51,624 nt of DNA from Zhenpiania hominis (GCF_014333425.1 NZ_JACRYT010000022.1:1-51624), one strand, 5' to 3'. Shown: positions 8,381 through 16,855, counted from the stretch's first letter. Notes: a model not told the origin generated them from the letters alone. A program made the numbers and translations.

Positions 8381-9370
8381 ATGAATGTGAAAAACTACAG
8401 TAAGAAACAGTTGATGAGCTTTTATGAAACCATGTTTAAAACGAGACGGTTTGAAGAAGAAACCTTTGAGTTTTATAAAAAAGGCATGATGGCGGGACTG
8501 GCCCATCTGTACATGGGTGAGGAAGCGGTGGCCGCGGGAGTATGCGCGGCGCTGAAAGAAGATGATTACATTGGAAGCACCCACAGAGGCCACGGGCATC
8601 TGGTAGCGCGGGGAGCGGATCTGAACCGGATGATGGCGGAAATTCTGGGGAAAGAGACCGGCTACTCTCATGGAAAGGGAGGATCTATGCACATCATGGC
8701 AATGGACAAGGGAATTCTCGGAGCTAACGGAATTGTCGGAGGCGAGATTCCCATCGCGACAGGAGCCGCATACACAATCAAATATAAAGGTACCGACCAG
8801 GTGGCGGTGTCGTTTATGGGCGATTCGGCCACCAATGAGGGTACCTTCCATGAAAGTCTGAATATGGCAGCAGCATGGGATTTGCCGTGTATTTATATAA
8901 TTGAAAATAACCTTTACGGAATTTCGGTGGATATCCGGGACGTAACAAACACGCCGGACCTGGCGGTGAGAGCCAAAGCCTATGATATCCCAGGCGTTGT
9001 AGTAGACGGTATGGATGTGACAGCCGTTTATGAAGCCGCGGTCAAAGCGGTAAAACGAGCTCGGGAGGGGAAAGGCCCGACCCTGATCGAATGTAAAACC
9101 TACAGATGGCAGGGACACCATGTGGGCGATCCGGCCACTTACAGAAAGAGAAGAAGTGAGACAGAGAAGGAAGACTGGATGGCAAGATGTCCGGTAGCAA
9201 CCCTGAGAAAAGAAATGATCGAATCCGGAAAAGCCAAAGAAGCAGAGATTGAGAAGCTGGAAAGCCAGATTGAGGAACAGATTCAAGAAGCGGTTCAATT
9301 CGCGGCAGACAGTCCTTATCCGGAGGCTTCCGAGGCATTTACAGACGTGTTCCAGCAGGGAACGCTGTAA
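8381..9370 (+). CDS. acoA: Acetoin dehydrogenase E1 component, alpha subunit (TPP-dependent)
   Basis: A 329-aa alpha chain of a thiamine-diphosphate 2-oxoacid-type dehydrogenase. With AcoB it cleaves acetoin and passes the acetyl group to the lipoyl arm of AcoC, giving acetyl-CoA and acetaldehyde. The TPP/Mg motif is seen as GDSATNEG (147-154) through ENN (175-177). HRGHGH (68-73) and SHGKGGSMH (96-104) are typical of the family, and the length matches AcoA. AGGGAGGT lies 6 nt before the ATG. It is the first gene of a four-gene operon behind a sigma-54 promoter. A pyruvate dehydrogenase E1 alpha is the alternative, but the adjacent acoR favours acetoin. Confidence 0.9.
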   Translation: MNVKNYSKKQLMSFYETMFKTRRFEEETFEFYKKGMMAGLAHLYMGEEAVAAGVCAALKEDDYIGSTHRGHGHLVARGADLNRMMAEILGKETGYSHGKGGSMHIMAMDKGILGANGIVGGEIPIATGAAYTIKYKGTDQVAVSFMGDSATNEGTFHESLNMAAAWDLPCIYIIENNLYGISVDIRDVTNTPDLAVRAKAYDIPGVVVDGMDVTAVYEAAVKAVKRAREGKGPTLIECKTYRWQGHHVGDPATYRKRRSETEKEDWMARCPVATLRKEMIESGKAKEAEIEKLESQIEEQIQEAVQFAADSPYPEASEAFTDVFQQGTL

Positions 9371-9418
9371 ACATCAGGTACAGAGTAAAGAAAGAAAACT
9401 ACAGAAAGGAATGGAAAC

Positions 9419-10393
9419 ATGAAAGAACTTACATATGCGCAGGCAGTCTGCGAAGCGCTGGATGAAGAAATGGCGCGGGATGAAAATGTGGTAATGCTGG
9501 GAGAGGATATCGGATTTATTGGCGGAAACTTTAAATGCACGGTAGGGCTTTTGGAAAAATACGGAGACCTGCGGGTGAAGGACACGCCGATTTCTGAACA
9601 GGGCTTTGTAGGAATGGGCGTCGGCATGGCGCTGACCGGTCTGCGGCCGGTAATCGAGCTGATGTTTTCCGACTTCCTGCTGGTGGCGGCGGACCAGGTA
9701 ATCAACCAGATGGCGAAAATCCGGTATATGTCCGGCGGGCAGGCTAATGTACCTATGACCATCCGCTGTCCTATCGGCGCGGGCAGATCTTCCGCGGCGC
9801 AGCATTCCCAGTCCATGCAGGCGATGGTAGCCCAGTTCCCGGGAACGAAAATCGTACTTCCGTCGACTGCCCAGGAAGCAAAGGGACTTTTGAAAACCGC
9901 GATCCGGGACGATGATCCGGTGCTGTTTTTAGAGCATAAAATGGAATACAACAAGAAATACCAGATCGATGATGAAGTAGAGCCGATTCCCTTTGGAAAA
10001 GCGCGGATCGCCAGAGAAGGAACGGACATCACCATCGCTGCCACATCTTCCATGGTCATGAAATCCGAGGAAGCGGCGGAGCGCCTTGCGAAGGAAGGCA
10101 TTGAGTGCGAAATTATCGACCTGCGGACCATCGTGCCGCTGGATACGGAGACCATTATCGAGTCAGTGAAAAAGACCGGAAAGCTGATTGTAGCCGACGA
10201 AGCTCACGAACGCTGCGGAATCGGAGCGGAAGTGGCGGCCGCGGTTGCCGACGAGGTGTTCTATTATCTGGACGCGCCTTGCGGAAGAGTTAATAACCCC
10301 AATGTGCCGCTGCCTTTCAGCCCGGCCCTGGAATTCCCGCTGATTCCGTCGGCGGATAAAGTGTATGAAAAAGTAAAGACCTATTTTAAATAA
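9419..10393 (+). CDS. acoB: Acetoin dehydrogenase E1 component, beta subunit
   Basis: A 324-aa transketolase-like beta chain that forms the alpha2beta2 E1 with AcoA. The motifs MLGEDIGFIGG (about 26-36), ISEQGFVGMGVGMAL (about 61-75) and RCPIGAG (about 119-125) are typical of E1 beta subunits. The C-terminal transketolase domain follows, with EIIDLRTIVPLD near 230. AGAAAGGA lies 9 nt upstream of the ATG, and the gap to acoA is 48 bp. The end is 19 bp before acoC, so the genes are presumably cotranscribed. Confidence 0.92.
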   Translation: MKELTYAQAVCEALDEEMARDENVVMLGEDIGFIGGNFKCTVGLLEKYGDLRVKDTPISEQGFVGMGVGMALTGLRPVIELMFSDFLLVAADQVINQMAKIRYMSGGQANVPMTIRCPIGAGRSSAAQHSQSMQAMVAQFPGTKIVLPSTAQEAKGLLKTAIRDDDPVLFLEHKMEYNKKYQIDDEVEPIPFGKARIAREGTDITIAATSSMVMKSEEAAERLAKEGIECEIIDLRTIVPLDTETIIESVKKTGKLIVADEAHERCGIGAEVAAAVADEVFYYLDAPCGRVNNPNVPLPFSPALEFPLIPSADKVYEKVKTYFK

Positions 10394-10412
10394 AGAAGAG
10401 AGGAGAGGGAAA

Positions 10413-11846
10413 ATGGCTGAAATTATTATTATGCCAAAGCTTGGCTTTAATATGAATGAAGGCAAGCTGGTAGAGTGGTATAAAAAAGAAGGTGACGCCG
10501 TGGCAAAGGGAGAACCTCTTTTCTCCGTAGAAACCGATAAGACAAATATGGATATCGAAGCCACCGGCGACGGTGTGGTAAAAAAACTGCTGATTGAGGC
10601 AGGAGACACGATTCCGGTTACTTTACCGATCGCGGTCATCGGCGCCGCGGAGGAAGACGCGTCCGCGGCAATTGAAGATGCTGCTTCCCAGCTGAAAGCA
10701 GGCGGAGCGGAGAAAGCAGCGCAGGAAGAAGCTCCTACGAAGGCAGAGGAGGCGCCTTCCGCCAAAGAGACGGTGCCGGAACCTGCGGCAGCTCCCAAAG
10801 GAGAGGGCGGCAGACTGAAAATATCTCCCAGAGCAAGACGCGTGGCAGCAGAAAACGATCTGTCTTTGGAGGGACTTTCCATTGTGGGAACCGGCTGGCA
10901 GGGCGGAATCTGCGAGCAGGATATTCTGGACTATCTGGCTTCCAACAGGCTGAAGATTACGCCGGTAGCCAGAGCCATGGCCGAGGCGGAAGGACTGGAT
11001 CCGGAGACCATTACCGGAACCGGAGTTAACGGCAAGATTATGAAAGAAGACGTGGAAAAAGCGTTGGCCGAAAAGATGGCCGCCGCGGCGCAGACCGCTG
11101 TCGAGGCGGAAGCCGGAGCGGGGGAAAGGAAATTTTCTCCGGACGGCAAAGAAATTCTGGAGGAAGTTCCCTACGCGGGCGTACGCAAGGTCATTGGAGA
11201 CCGGATGTCGGAAAGCAAGTTTACCGCGCCGCATCTTTACTTTACCCAGAAGGTGGACCTGGAAAAGCTGCTGAAGCTGCGTAAGGAAGTGAACGCGGCC
11301 CAGGATAAGAAGACTTCGGTAACGGATTATATCGCCAGAGCGACGATTTTGGCGCTGCAGAAATATCCGGAAATGAACGCTTCCCTGGTGGGAGATACCA
11401 TTGTAAAATATAAGAGTGTGAACCTGGGAATCGCGGTGGCGTCTCCCACCGGGCTGATTGTGCCGAATATCAAGGACGCGCAGAATCTGAGCGTGGTGGA
11501 ACTGTCTAAAGCGGCGTCGCCCCTCTTTGAAAAAGCGCGGGCAGGAAAGCTTGCCATCGACGAATATACAGGGGGAAGCTTTACCATATCCAACCTGGGA
11601 ATGTTCGGAATTGAAAACTTCACGGCGATTATTAACCCGCCGGAGGTGGGGATTTTATCCATCAGTTCCACCAAGGACGAGCCGGTTGTGATCACGGATG
11701 AAGATGGTAACAAGGAAATCGCTATCCGGCCGATGATGAATATTCAGGTATCGGTGGATCACCGGGTGATCGACGGACTTTTGGCCGCGCAGTTTGTAAC
11801 GGAAATCAAGAACCTTCTGGAACACCCGATGAGTCTGATGGTATAA
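10413..11846 (+). CDS. acoC: Dihydrolipoamide acetyltransferase (E2) of acetoin dehydrogenase
   Basis: A 477-aa E2 core that transfers the acetyl group from the lipoyl arm to CoA. The N-terminal lipoyl domain has the modified lysine K43 in ETDKTNMD. A flexible Ala/Glu/Pro-rich linker follows. Then come two peripheral-subunit-binding-like motifs, one starting ISPRARRVAAE and one ITPVARAMAEAEG, where many E2 proteins have one. The C-terminal catalytic domain carries DHRVIDG with H450 and D454. GAGAGGAGAGG precedes the ATG. Its lipoyl domain is nearly the same as that of the downstream AcoL. A 169-bp gap with an inverted repeat separates it from acoL. Confidence 0.92.
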   Translation: MAEIIIMPKLGFNMNEGKLVEWYKKEGDAVAKGEPLFSVETDKTNMDIEATGDGVVKKLLIEAGDTIPVTLPIAVIGAAEEDASAAIEDAASQLKAGGAEKAAQEEAPTKAEEAPSAKETVPEPAAAPKGEGGRLKISPRARRVAAENDLSLEGLSIVGTGWQGGICEQDILDYLASNRLKITPVARAMAEAEGLDPETITGTGVNGKIMKEDVEKALAEKMAAAAQTAVEAEAGAGERKFSPDGKEILEEVPYAGVRKVIGDRMSESKFTAPHLYFTQKVDLEKLLKLRKEVNAAQDKKTSVTDYIARATILALQKYPEMNASLVGDTIVKYKSVNLGIAVASPTGLIVPNIKDAQNLSVVELSKAASPLFEKARAGKLAIDEYTGGSFTISNLGMFGIENFTAIINPPEVGILSISSTKDEPVVITDEDGNKEIAIRPMMNIQVSVDHRVIDGLLAAQFVTEIKNLLEHPMSLMV

Positions 11847-11863
11847 ATTTAAATAGGTAGAAC

Positions 11864-11989
11864 ATCAAGCTTATAAATGGAAACAAGATAAATCCTCTAT
11901 AAATAATAAAACAGACCGAATACAACAAAACGATCACATGTACTCCAATTAGGAATGGTTATTTGGCATTACGAATTTATAAGCTTGAT
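11864..11989. repeat. Inverted repeat element between acoC and acoL
   Basis: The 15-bp arms ATCAAGCTTATAAAT (11864-11878) and ATTTATAAGCTTGAT (11975-11989) are perfectly complementary and flank a 96-bp A/T-rich centre with no coding frame. TAGAA-type sequence outside both arms extends the similarity. It may be a MITE-like insertion or a folded RNA tuning acoL expression. No clear target-site duplication is visible. Confidence 0.65.
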
Positions 11990-12015
11990 TCTATTCTTTA
12001 GAAAGGAAGAGAAGA

Positions 12016-13764
12016 ATGGCGGAAGTAATTATCATGCCCAAGCTGGGCTTTAATATGAGTGAAGGAAAACTGGTGGAGTGGTATAAAGCCGAAGGGGAGG
12101 CGGTTGCTAAGGGAGAACCGCTGTTTTCGGTGGAAACGGACAAGACCAATATGGATATCGAAGCAACAGGAGACGGAGTGGTAAGAAAGCTGTTTATTGA
12201 GGCAGGGGATACTATTCCGGTAACGCTGCCCATCGCCATTGTAGGAGAGGCAGAAGAAGATATCGAAGCACTGGTAAAGGAATCCCTGGAGAAACTGGGA
12301 GGAAACGCGTCTGCCGGAGCGGAAGCTTCGACTGAGAGTTCTTCTGGCGCGCAGACTGTGGAGCCTGCTCCAAAATCGGAACAGAGCGGATCCTATGATT
12401 ATGATATCGCGGTTATCGGAGGCGGTCCGGGAGGCTATGTGGCAGCCATTAAGGCGGCTCAGATGGGGAAAAAGACTGTGATTATTGAAAAAGAACATGT
12501 TGGAGGAACCTGTTTGAATGTGGGCTGCATCCCTACCAAAGCGCTTCTTAAGAGCGCGGAGGCTTTGAAGGAAGTGAAAGAATGCGGGTCCTTTGGCGTT
12601 ATCGGCGTGGATGTGTCGAAAGCGGCGCTGGATTTGGAGACTGTACAGAACCGGAAACAGACGATTATCGGGCAGCTGGTCGGCGGCGTGCAGGGACTGC
12701 TGAAGAAAAACGGGGCGGTTCTGGAAAGCGGAGAAGGCGTGCTGGAAGATCCGCATACCATCAAGGTAGGAGGAAAGACGATTACAGCAGAAAGTGTCAT
12801 TATCGCCACGGGGTCAGAAGCTAAGAGCCTGCCGATTCCGGTGGATCCGGCGATGCCGGTTCTGACCAGCACGGAGATGCTGAATATCAGCGAAGCGCCG
12901 GAGTCTATGGCAGTCATCGGAGGTGGCGTTATCGGAATTGAATTTGCCTACTTCCTGGCATCCATTGGAGTGAAGGTGACAGTCATTGAATTCCTGGATC
13001 GGATTTTGCCGATGGTGGACGCGGAGCTGACAGCGCAGGTAACGGAGAATCTGCGAGAGATGGGAATTGAAATTCATACCGGAGCGAAGGTGACGGAAAT
13101 TACAGCAGAAGGCGTCCGCTTTGAAAGAGGGGGAACGCAGTCAGAAGTGAACTGCCAGCAGGTGCTGATGGCGGTAGGAAGAGCGCCGTCCCTCGCGGGA
13201 ATTGACCCGGAAAAGCTGGGACTGAAAACCGAGAGAGGGGCGATTGTAACGGACAAGACCCTGAAGACATCCGTACCGGGAATCTATGCTATTGGCGATG
13301 TCAATGGGAAAGCCATGCTGGCCCATACCGCTTCCGCGGAAGCGATTGTGGCGGTAGAGACGATCTGCGGAGAGAAAGCGGAGATGGACTATGACAAGAT
13401 TCCGAGCGCTATCTATATCCAGCCGGAAATTGCCAGCATCGGATTGACCGAAGAACAGGCGAAGGCGAAGTACGGAGAGGTAAAAGTGGGAAGATTCCCA
13501 ATGATGGCCAACGGAAAAGCCAAGGTTGAAGGAGAAGAACGGGGCATGATTAAAGTGATCACGGAAGCGAAATATGGAGAGATTGTAGGGGTACATATGT
13601 ACTGCATTCACGCCACAGACATGATTGCGGAGGCTTCCGCGGCTATGAAGCTGGAAAGCACGGCGGAAGAGTTGGCTATGGCCATTCATCCTCACCCGAC
13701 GGTTTCGGAAATCATGCACGAAGCCATGCATGCGGCTTCCTGCGGGAACGCCATTCATATTTAA
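12016..13764 (+). CDS. acoL: Dihydrolipoyl dehydrogenase (E3) with N-terminal lipoyl domain
   Basis: A 582-aa flavoprotein disulfide reductase that reoxidises dihydrolipoyl groups with NAD+. A lipoyl domain with K43 (ETDKTNMD) is followed by an Ala/Glu/Ser linker (about 90-125). The FAD motif GGGPGG is at 135-140 and the redox disulfide CLNVGC at C166/C171. The NAD motif GGGVIG is near 302-307. The dimer-interface catalytic pair is in HPHPTVSE (558-565). AAAGGAAGAG lies close before the ATG. Lipoyl-bearing E3 proteins are common in clostridial and streptococcal complexes. It is the last gene of the operon, before a strong hairpin. Symbol lpdA would be equally acceptable. Confidence 0.92.
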   Translation: MAEVIIMPKLGFNMSEGKLVEWYKAEGEAVAKGEPLFSVETDKTNMDIEATGDGVVRKLFIEAGDTIPVTLPIAIVGEAEEDIEALVKESLEKLGGNASAGAEASTESSSGAQTVEPAPKSEQSGSYDYDIAVIGGGPGGYVAAIKAAQMGKKTVIIEKEHVGGTCLNVGCIPTKALLKSAEALKEVKECGSFGVIGVDVSKAALDLETVQNRKQTIIGQLVGGVQGLLKKNGAVLESGEGVLEDPHTIKVGGKTITAESVIIATGSEAKSLPIPVDPAMPVLTSTEMLNISEAPESMAVIGGGVIGIEFAYFLASIGVKVTVIEFLDRILPMVDAELTAQVTENLREMGIEIHTGAKVTEITAEGVRFERGGTQSEVNCQQVLMAVGRAPSLAGIDPEKLGLKTERGAIVTDKTLKTSVPGIYAIGDVNGKAMLAHTASAEAIVAVETICGEKAEMDYDKIPSAIYIQPEIASIGLTEEQAKAKYGEVKVGRFPMMANGKAKVEGEERGMIKVITEAKYGEIVGVHMYCIHATDMIAEASAAMKLESTAEELAMAIHPHPTVSEIMHEAMHAASCGNAIHI

Positions 13765-13812
13765 GCCAGTAAAGAAGCAAATACTCTTTGCTCCCCTTAT
13801 CTTTTTAGATAC

Positions 13813-13843
13813 AGCTCTCCCGCGGAATTCCCGCGGGAGAGCT
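13813..13843. terminator. Strong hairpin between convergent acoL and flavodoxin-like gene
   Basis: The 13-bp perfect arms AGCTCTCCCGCGG and CCGCGGGAGAGCT surround a 5-nt loop. There is no clear U-tract on either side, so it may be a bidirectional terminator or 3'-end stabiliser. Confidence 0.6.
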
Positions 13844-13878
13844 ATTATGCGCAAAAAATATTGAAAACGCGGACAATC

Positions 13879-14412
13879 TTATAAAGAGAGTTGTTCGATT
13901 ACCGGCCTGAGACGGTTAAAATCCACAAAATCAACGGTCTGGCCGTAGGTTTCAATCATCGCCTTGGTTTCCGCGTTTTGCTGATCTGGCGGAATTTTTT
14001 TTACTTTACGGTAAAGCATCTTCATCATGGTCTTATGTTTGAATTTTAATTTTTGATAGTCAATGCCTCCCCGCAGATGAAAAATCCGCGTACGCTGGAA
14101 GAGCCAGCCGGGAATCTGTTTTTGGGCGGAAGCCTTTATATTTTTTCTGTTTTCAGGATCTTCCGGATCCGCAAGCCCTACTGTAAGAAGGATAAGTTCT
14201 GTACGGGCATCTGTAGGAAGCTTTCTTAGTGCTGCGGAAAGTCCCCAGACTCCGCCTGCGTACAGCCCGCCTACATAAAAGAGACGGTCGTAATCCCGGA
14301 GCGCCGGAGCCTGGTCACAAGAGACGCAGCGCAGACCGGTTTCCTTTGCCAGCGCCTGAGCGTAACGCATGGAAGTGCCATAGCAGCTTCCATATAAAAT
14401 GATGGAATTCAT
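13879..14412 (-). CDS. Flavodoxin domain-containing protein
   Basis: A 177-aa flavodoxin-like protein, probably binding FMN and acting as a small redox carrier or sensor. The N-terminal phosphate loop reads YGSCYGTSMRYA (about residues 6-17). The second conserved loop is YVGGLYAGGVWG (about 46-57) and the third core strand LILLTVGLADP (about 73-83), as in the flavodoxin_5/HemG-like group. AAGGAGG lies 7 nt before the chosen ATG at 14412. The open frame runs 24 codons further up, but without a comparable site. It is divergent from the DUF5131-DUF4186 gene and convergent with acoL. Its partner is unknown. Confidence 0.8.
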   Translation of the reverse strand: MNSIILYGSCYGTSMRYAQALAKETGLRCVSCDQAPALRDYDRLFYVGGLYAGGVWGLSAALRKLPTDARTELILLTVGLADPEDPENRKNIKASAQKQIPGWLFQRTRIFHLRGGIDYQKLKFKHKTMMKMLYRKVKKIPPDQQNAETKAMIETYGQTVDFVDFNRLRPVIEQLSL

Positions 14413-14566
14413 GTTAAAAACCTCCTTGCGATCATCACCGATACCTAAGCGTATTATACAGGATAAGTGAGAAGAAAACAGCAAAATTTTGTTGTAGATT
14501 CAAATGAATTCTCTTATACTAAAAATGGATGTAATAAGAAGAGCATTTGCAGGGAGGCAAAAGCAG

Positions 14567-15454
14567 ATGATAAAGTGGGATTTGCTGACAGAGCAGGACT
14601 GGATGACAATCCGGAGGGAAAAAAATGTTCGGATTGAGGTTCCTGCCGGACAAATTGCGTCCTTCTCCAGGAAACTCCCTGAAGGCTGGGGCAGCGGATA
14701 TAAAAATGTTACGGTAGTCTGCGTCTGTGAAAGCCAGCAGCAGGCAAACAGACAGATTCCTGCTTTTCTGGAAATCCCTATCTGGCGCAGGGAAATAAAA
14801 GTAGATCCACTGGTAGAAAAAATGGACTTTGAACCCTGGCTTGCGGGAGGAAAGATCAAGCGCGTTTCCTGTAGCGGAGAAGTGGGGAGCGGCGGCAGGC
14901 TGTGTCGTTATGAATGGGTGTTGGACCTTCGGGAGCAGTGTGTCAGACAGAAAATCGAATTTTGCTTTGCCCGGACCGGTACGAACTTTCAGAAAGGCCA
15001 AAAGCAGTACCGAATCGCGGAAGCGATTCAGAAAGAACAGGCGGCAAAAGCGGGCATCGACTATAATCCCCAGGAAGAAAAAGCGGCAGACTTAGAGTCT
15101 CTGTTTGAACGGCTGTCTGGATCGAAGTTTCGGAGCGGTTTCCGGTTGGGGAAAAAGGAGATCCAGTATGCGGAAGAAAAAGGGCGTGATACAATCCGGC
15201 TTCACGCGCAGGAGTTTGTGCGAAAGCGACTGGCACCCGCGGAAATCGCAAATGACGGCAGACAGACACCCATGCGGGGACATCCTGTTTTTCCGGCTCA
15301 GCACGCCACCGGCACATGCTGCAGAGGCTGCCTGTACAAATGGCACCGCATTGAGAAAGGCAGGGAGCTGAGTGAAGAAGAACAAGCGTATATTGTATCT
15401 GTGATCTGTGAGTGGATTGCGAGGCAAATGAAGAGCATGGGAAAGGATTTTTAA
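14567..15454 (+). CDS. DUF5131 (phage Gp37/Gp68-like, N-terminal part missing) fused to DUF4186
   Basis: A 295-aa protein. Residues about 1-165 match the second half of DUF5131/Gp37-Gp68 proteins, with motifs EDWGxGYxNVT-like PEGWGSGYKNVTVVC, IKRVSCSGEVGSG, CRYEWVLDLREQCV and ARTGTNF. The first 80 or so residues of that family, with its CxxxxxxC..C metal-cluster motif, are absent. Residues about 180-290 form DUF4186 (FRLGKKEIQYAEEKG, RGHPVFPAQHATGTCC, CLYKWHRI, GRELSEEE). GGGAGG lies 9 nt before ATG 14567, so the 21-codon upstream extension is rejected. The N-terminal loss looks like an in-frame deletion, and the first residues MIKW resemble the usual family start. Function unknown. Confidence 0.75.
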   Translation: MIKWDLLTEQDWMTIRREKNVRIEVPAGQIASFSRKLPEGWGSGYKNVTVVCVCESQQQANRQIPAFLEIPIWRREIKVDPLVEKMDFEPWLAGGKIKRVSCSGEVGSGGRLCRYEWVLDLREQCVRQKIEFCFARTGTNFQKGQKQYRIAEAIQKEQAAKAGIDYNPQEEKAADLESLFERLSGSKFRSGFRLGKKEIQYAEEKGRDTIRLHAQEFVRKRLAPAEIANDGRQTPMRGHPVFPAQHATGTCCRGCLYKWHRIEKGRELSEEEQAYIVSVICEWIARQMKSMGKDF

Positions 15455-15897
15455 GGGAGTTAGAAAAAAGCACGGGATGGGGGAAAGAACCGAAAAATGC
15501 GCAGAAAGCGCAGGGGCTTGTCTGAAAATCAAAGCCCTGGCAAACTTCTTCCCGGTAATTCGAACCTACAAAAGGAGAGCGGATGTTGCCAAATATCTAA
15601 AATAAAACTTCCGGACACATTTTTTTCATTTTTGTGTGGCCAATTAATTGAGAAAATTTTGCGGACACATAACTTTGACGAAAATTCCGGATTCTGCGGA
15701 AGATTGACTGGCATAGGCAGTTAATTGTTTCTGAAATTTAAACAAATACGCCCTGTTTTGACGCGTTTCGACAATAATCGACTGCGCAAAAAGTTAGTGT
15801 CAGTGAACTTTTTGTTCCCGAATGAATGAAAGACTGCATTGGCCACAAAAGTATGGGAGACTTCCTATAATTGTAGGTAAATATTTTTGAAAACCAG
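15455..15897. other. Non-coding gap with GGACACAT hairpin motifs
   Basis: I see no convincing gene. A GC-rich stem near 15511-15539 (CAGGGG...CCCTGG) may end the preceding transcript. At 15613-15641 GGACACAT and TGTGTGGCC form a hairpin, and a second GGACACAT follows at 15663-15670. These resemble the arms of the palindromic elements at 21718-21896 and 27087-27115. Confidence 0.4.
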
Positions 15898-15927
15898 TTG
15901 ACAGAAAAGCAGACTTTGTAGTATAAT
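15898..15927 (+). promoter_or_regulatory. Sigma-A promoter of the tRNA operon
   Basis: TTGACA (15898-15903), an 18-nt spacer and TATAAT (15922-15927) match the consensus exactly. They lie 30 bp before tRNA-Asn. Confidence 0.9.
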
Positions 15928-15957
15928 AATTTTCGTCGTCAGAACAGAAGATATTGT

Positions 15958-16032
15958 TCCAAGGTAGCTCAATGGTGGAGCAACCGGCTGTTAACCGGTA
16001 GGCTGTGGGTTCGAGCCCCACCCTTGGAGCCA
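15958..16032 (+). tRNA. tRNA-Asn (GTT)
   Basis: The acceptor arms TCCAAGG and CCTTGGA pair perfectly and GCCA follows. The anticodon stem ACCGG/CCGGT holds the loop CTGTTAA with anticodon GTT. The T arm has GGTTCGAGCC, and CCA is encoded. Confidence 0.97.
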
Positions 16033-16076
16033 ATTCAAATAGTACACATTCGGAAGCAGGTTCTTCCGAAGAACTT

Positions 16077-16165
16077 GCCGAAGTGGTGGAATTGGCAGAC
16101 ACGCGGGACTTAAAATCCCGTGATCCTTACCGATCGTACCGGTTCGACCCCGGTCTTCGGCACCA
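16077..16165 (+). tRNA. tRNA-Leu (TAA)
   Basis: The acceptor arms GCCGAAG/CTTCGGC pair and ACCA is encoded. The anticodon stem CGGGA/TCCCG holds the loop CTTAAAA with anticodon TAA. The 89-nt length with a long variable arm is as expected for a class II tRNA. Confidence 0.97.
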
Positions 16166-16180
16166 ATTTCAATTTAATAT

Positions 16181-16256
16181 CGCGGGGTGGAGCAGTTGGT
16201 AGCTCGTCGGGCTCATAACCCGGAGGCCGCAGGTTCGAATCCTGTCCCCGCAACCA
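16181..16256 (+). tRNA. Initiator tRNA-fMet (CAT)
   Basis: The anticodon loop is CTCATAA on a stem with three consecutive G-C pairs. The first base C faces A across the acceptor end (CGCGGGG versus CCCCGCA), the mismatch that marks bacterial initiator tRNA. CCA is encoded. Confidence 0.95.
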
Positions 16257-16263
16257 TGGATAT

Positions 16264-16297
16264 AACCTTGGAATTTTAATCATTCCAAGGTTTTTTA
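16264..16297 (+). terminator. Rho-independent terminator of the tRNA operon
   Basis: The 11-bp arms AACCTTGGAAT and ATTCCAAGGTT enclose a 7-nt loop and run into TTTTATT. Confidence 0.92.
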
Positions 16298-16345
16298 TTG
16301 CGTCTCAATAAACGGCAATCTGCAGCTACCTGTTATAGATAAAAT

Positions 16346-16744
16346 GGCTCTGTTAAAAATGTTGGGGTGGCGGATACTCCAAGGATTTCAGAGCCTCTTT
16401 CATTTTTTGAAAAAACGCTGTTTTCATCGGCTCCTACGGGAGTATCCCACAGATCGTTTACTGTAGAACATGTTTATTCTTTTCGATCGGTTTTACGGAC
16501 ATCAGGGCACTAAAAGATAATATTTGCACGGTAGCTCACTGGCTTTTCATATTCTGTTTTAGTCATGTCTGCTCATCGGTCAGTTCTAAGAAACATCTTT
16601 TACCAGTTGAGTACGGTAATTATGGACTTTGCTTGTGATGGTTCTGCAGCTTTATTCTACAGGATTCAGGCTTCTAATGCTTTTCTTTTCATTAAAAAAG
16701 ATGACTCGCTATCTGCGAGCCACCCCAACATATTTTTTCGAACC
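16346..16744. mobile_element. IS/MITE-like relic with inverted ends
   Basis: A 399-bp stretch bounded by similar inverted ends. The left end starts GGCTCTG and contains ATGTTGGGGTGGC (16359-16371). The right end contains GCCACCCCAACAT (16719-16731) and closes with GAACC. The 13-bp cores are perfect and the outer parts are partly matched. No intact transposase frame is present; the longest frame (95 aa) looks non-genic. It fills the gap between the tRNA terminator and the acetyltransferase gene and is probably a decayed insertion sequence or a MITE. I could not see a clear target duplication. Confidence 0.55.
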
Positions 16745-16789
16745 AAAAAACTCCACAACAACCTGATACTGTTCCCCTACCCGATTTTA

Positions 16790-16818
16790 TTGTATTTTTC
16801 CAGAATGAACGCTATAAT
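16790..16818 (+). promoter_or_regulatory. Sigma-A promoter of the CAT-like gene
   Basis: TTGTAT (16790-16795), a 17-nt spacer and TATAAT (16813-16818) lie 38 bp before the start codon. Confidence 0.8.
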
Positions 16819-16855
16819 ATTGAAAAAGACAAGTGAGAATTTGGAGGGGTAATAT

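Noticed and set aside
8366..9298. A 310-aa minus-strand frame opposite acoA
   Set aside because: It is a shadow of the well-supported E1 alpha gene and encodes a His/Phe/Arg-rich nonsense protein; similar antisense frames elsewhere were left out.
14567..15454. Prophage, because of Gp37/Gp68 similarity
   Set aside because: No other phage gene is nearby, and this family is also common in chromosomes.
15800..16102. A 100-aa minus-strand frame containing the series GLEPTAYRLTAGC
   Set aside because: This is the well-known false protein read antisense through a tRNA gene; it overlaps tRNA-Asn.
16565..16852. A 95-aa plus-strand frame before the CAT-like gene
   Set aside because: It overlaps the right end of the IS-like relic and the CAT promoter, has no ribosome binding site and no recognisable family.
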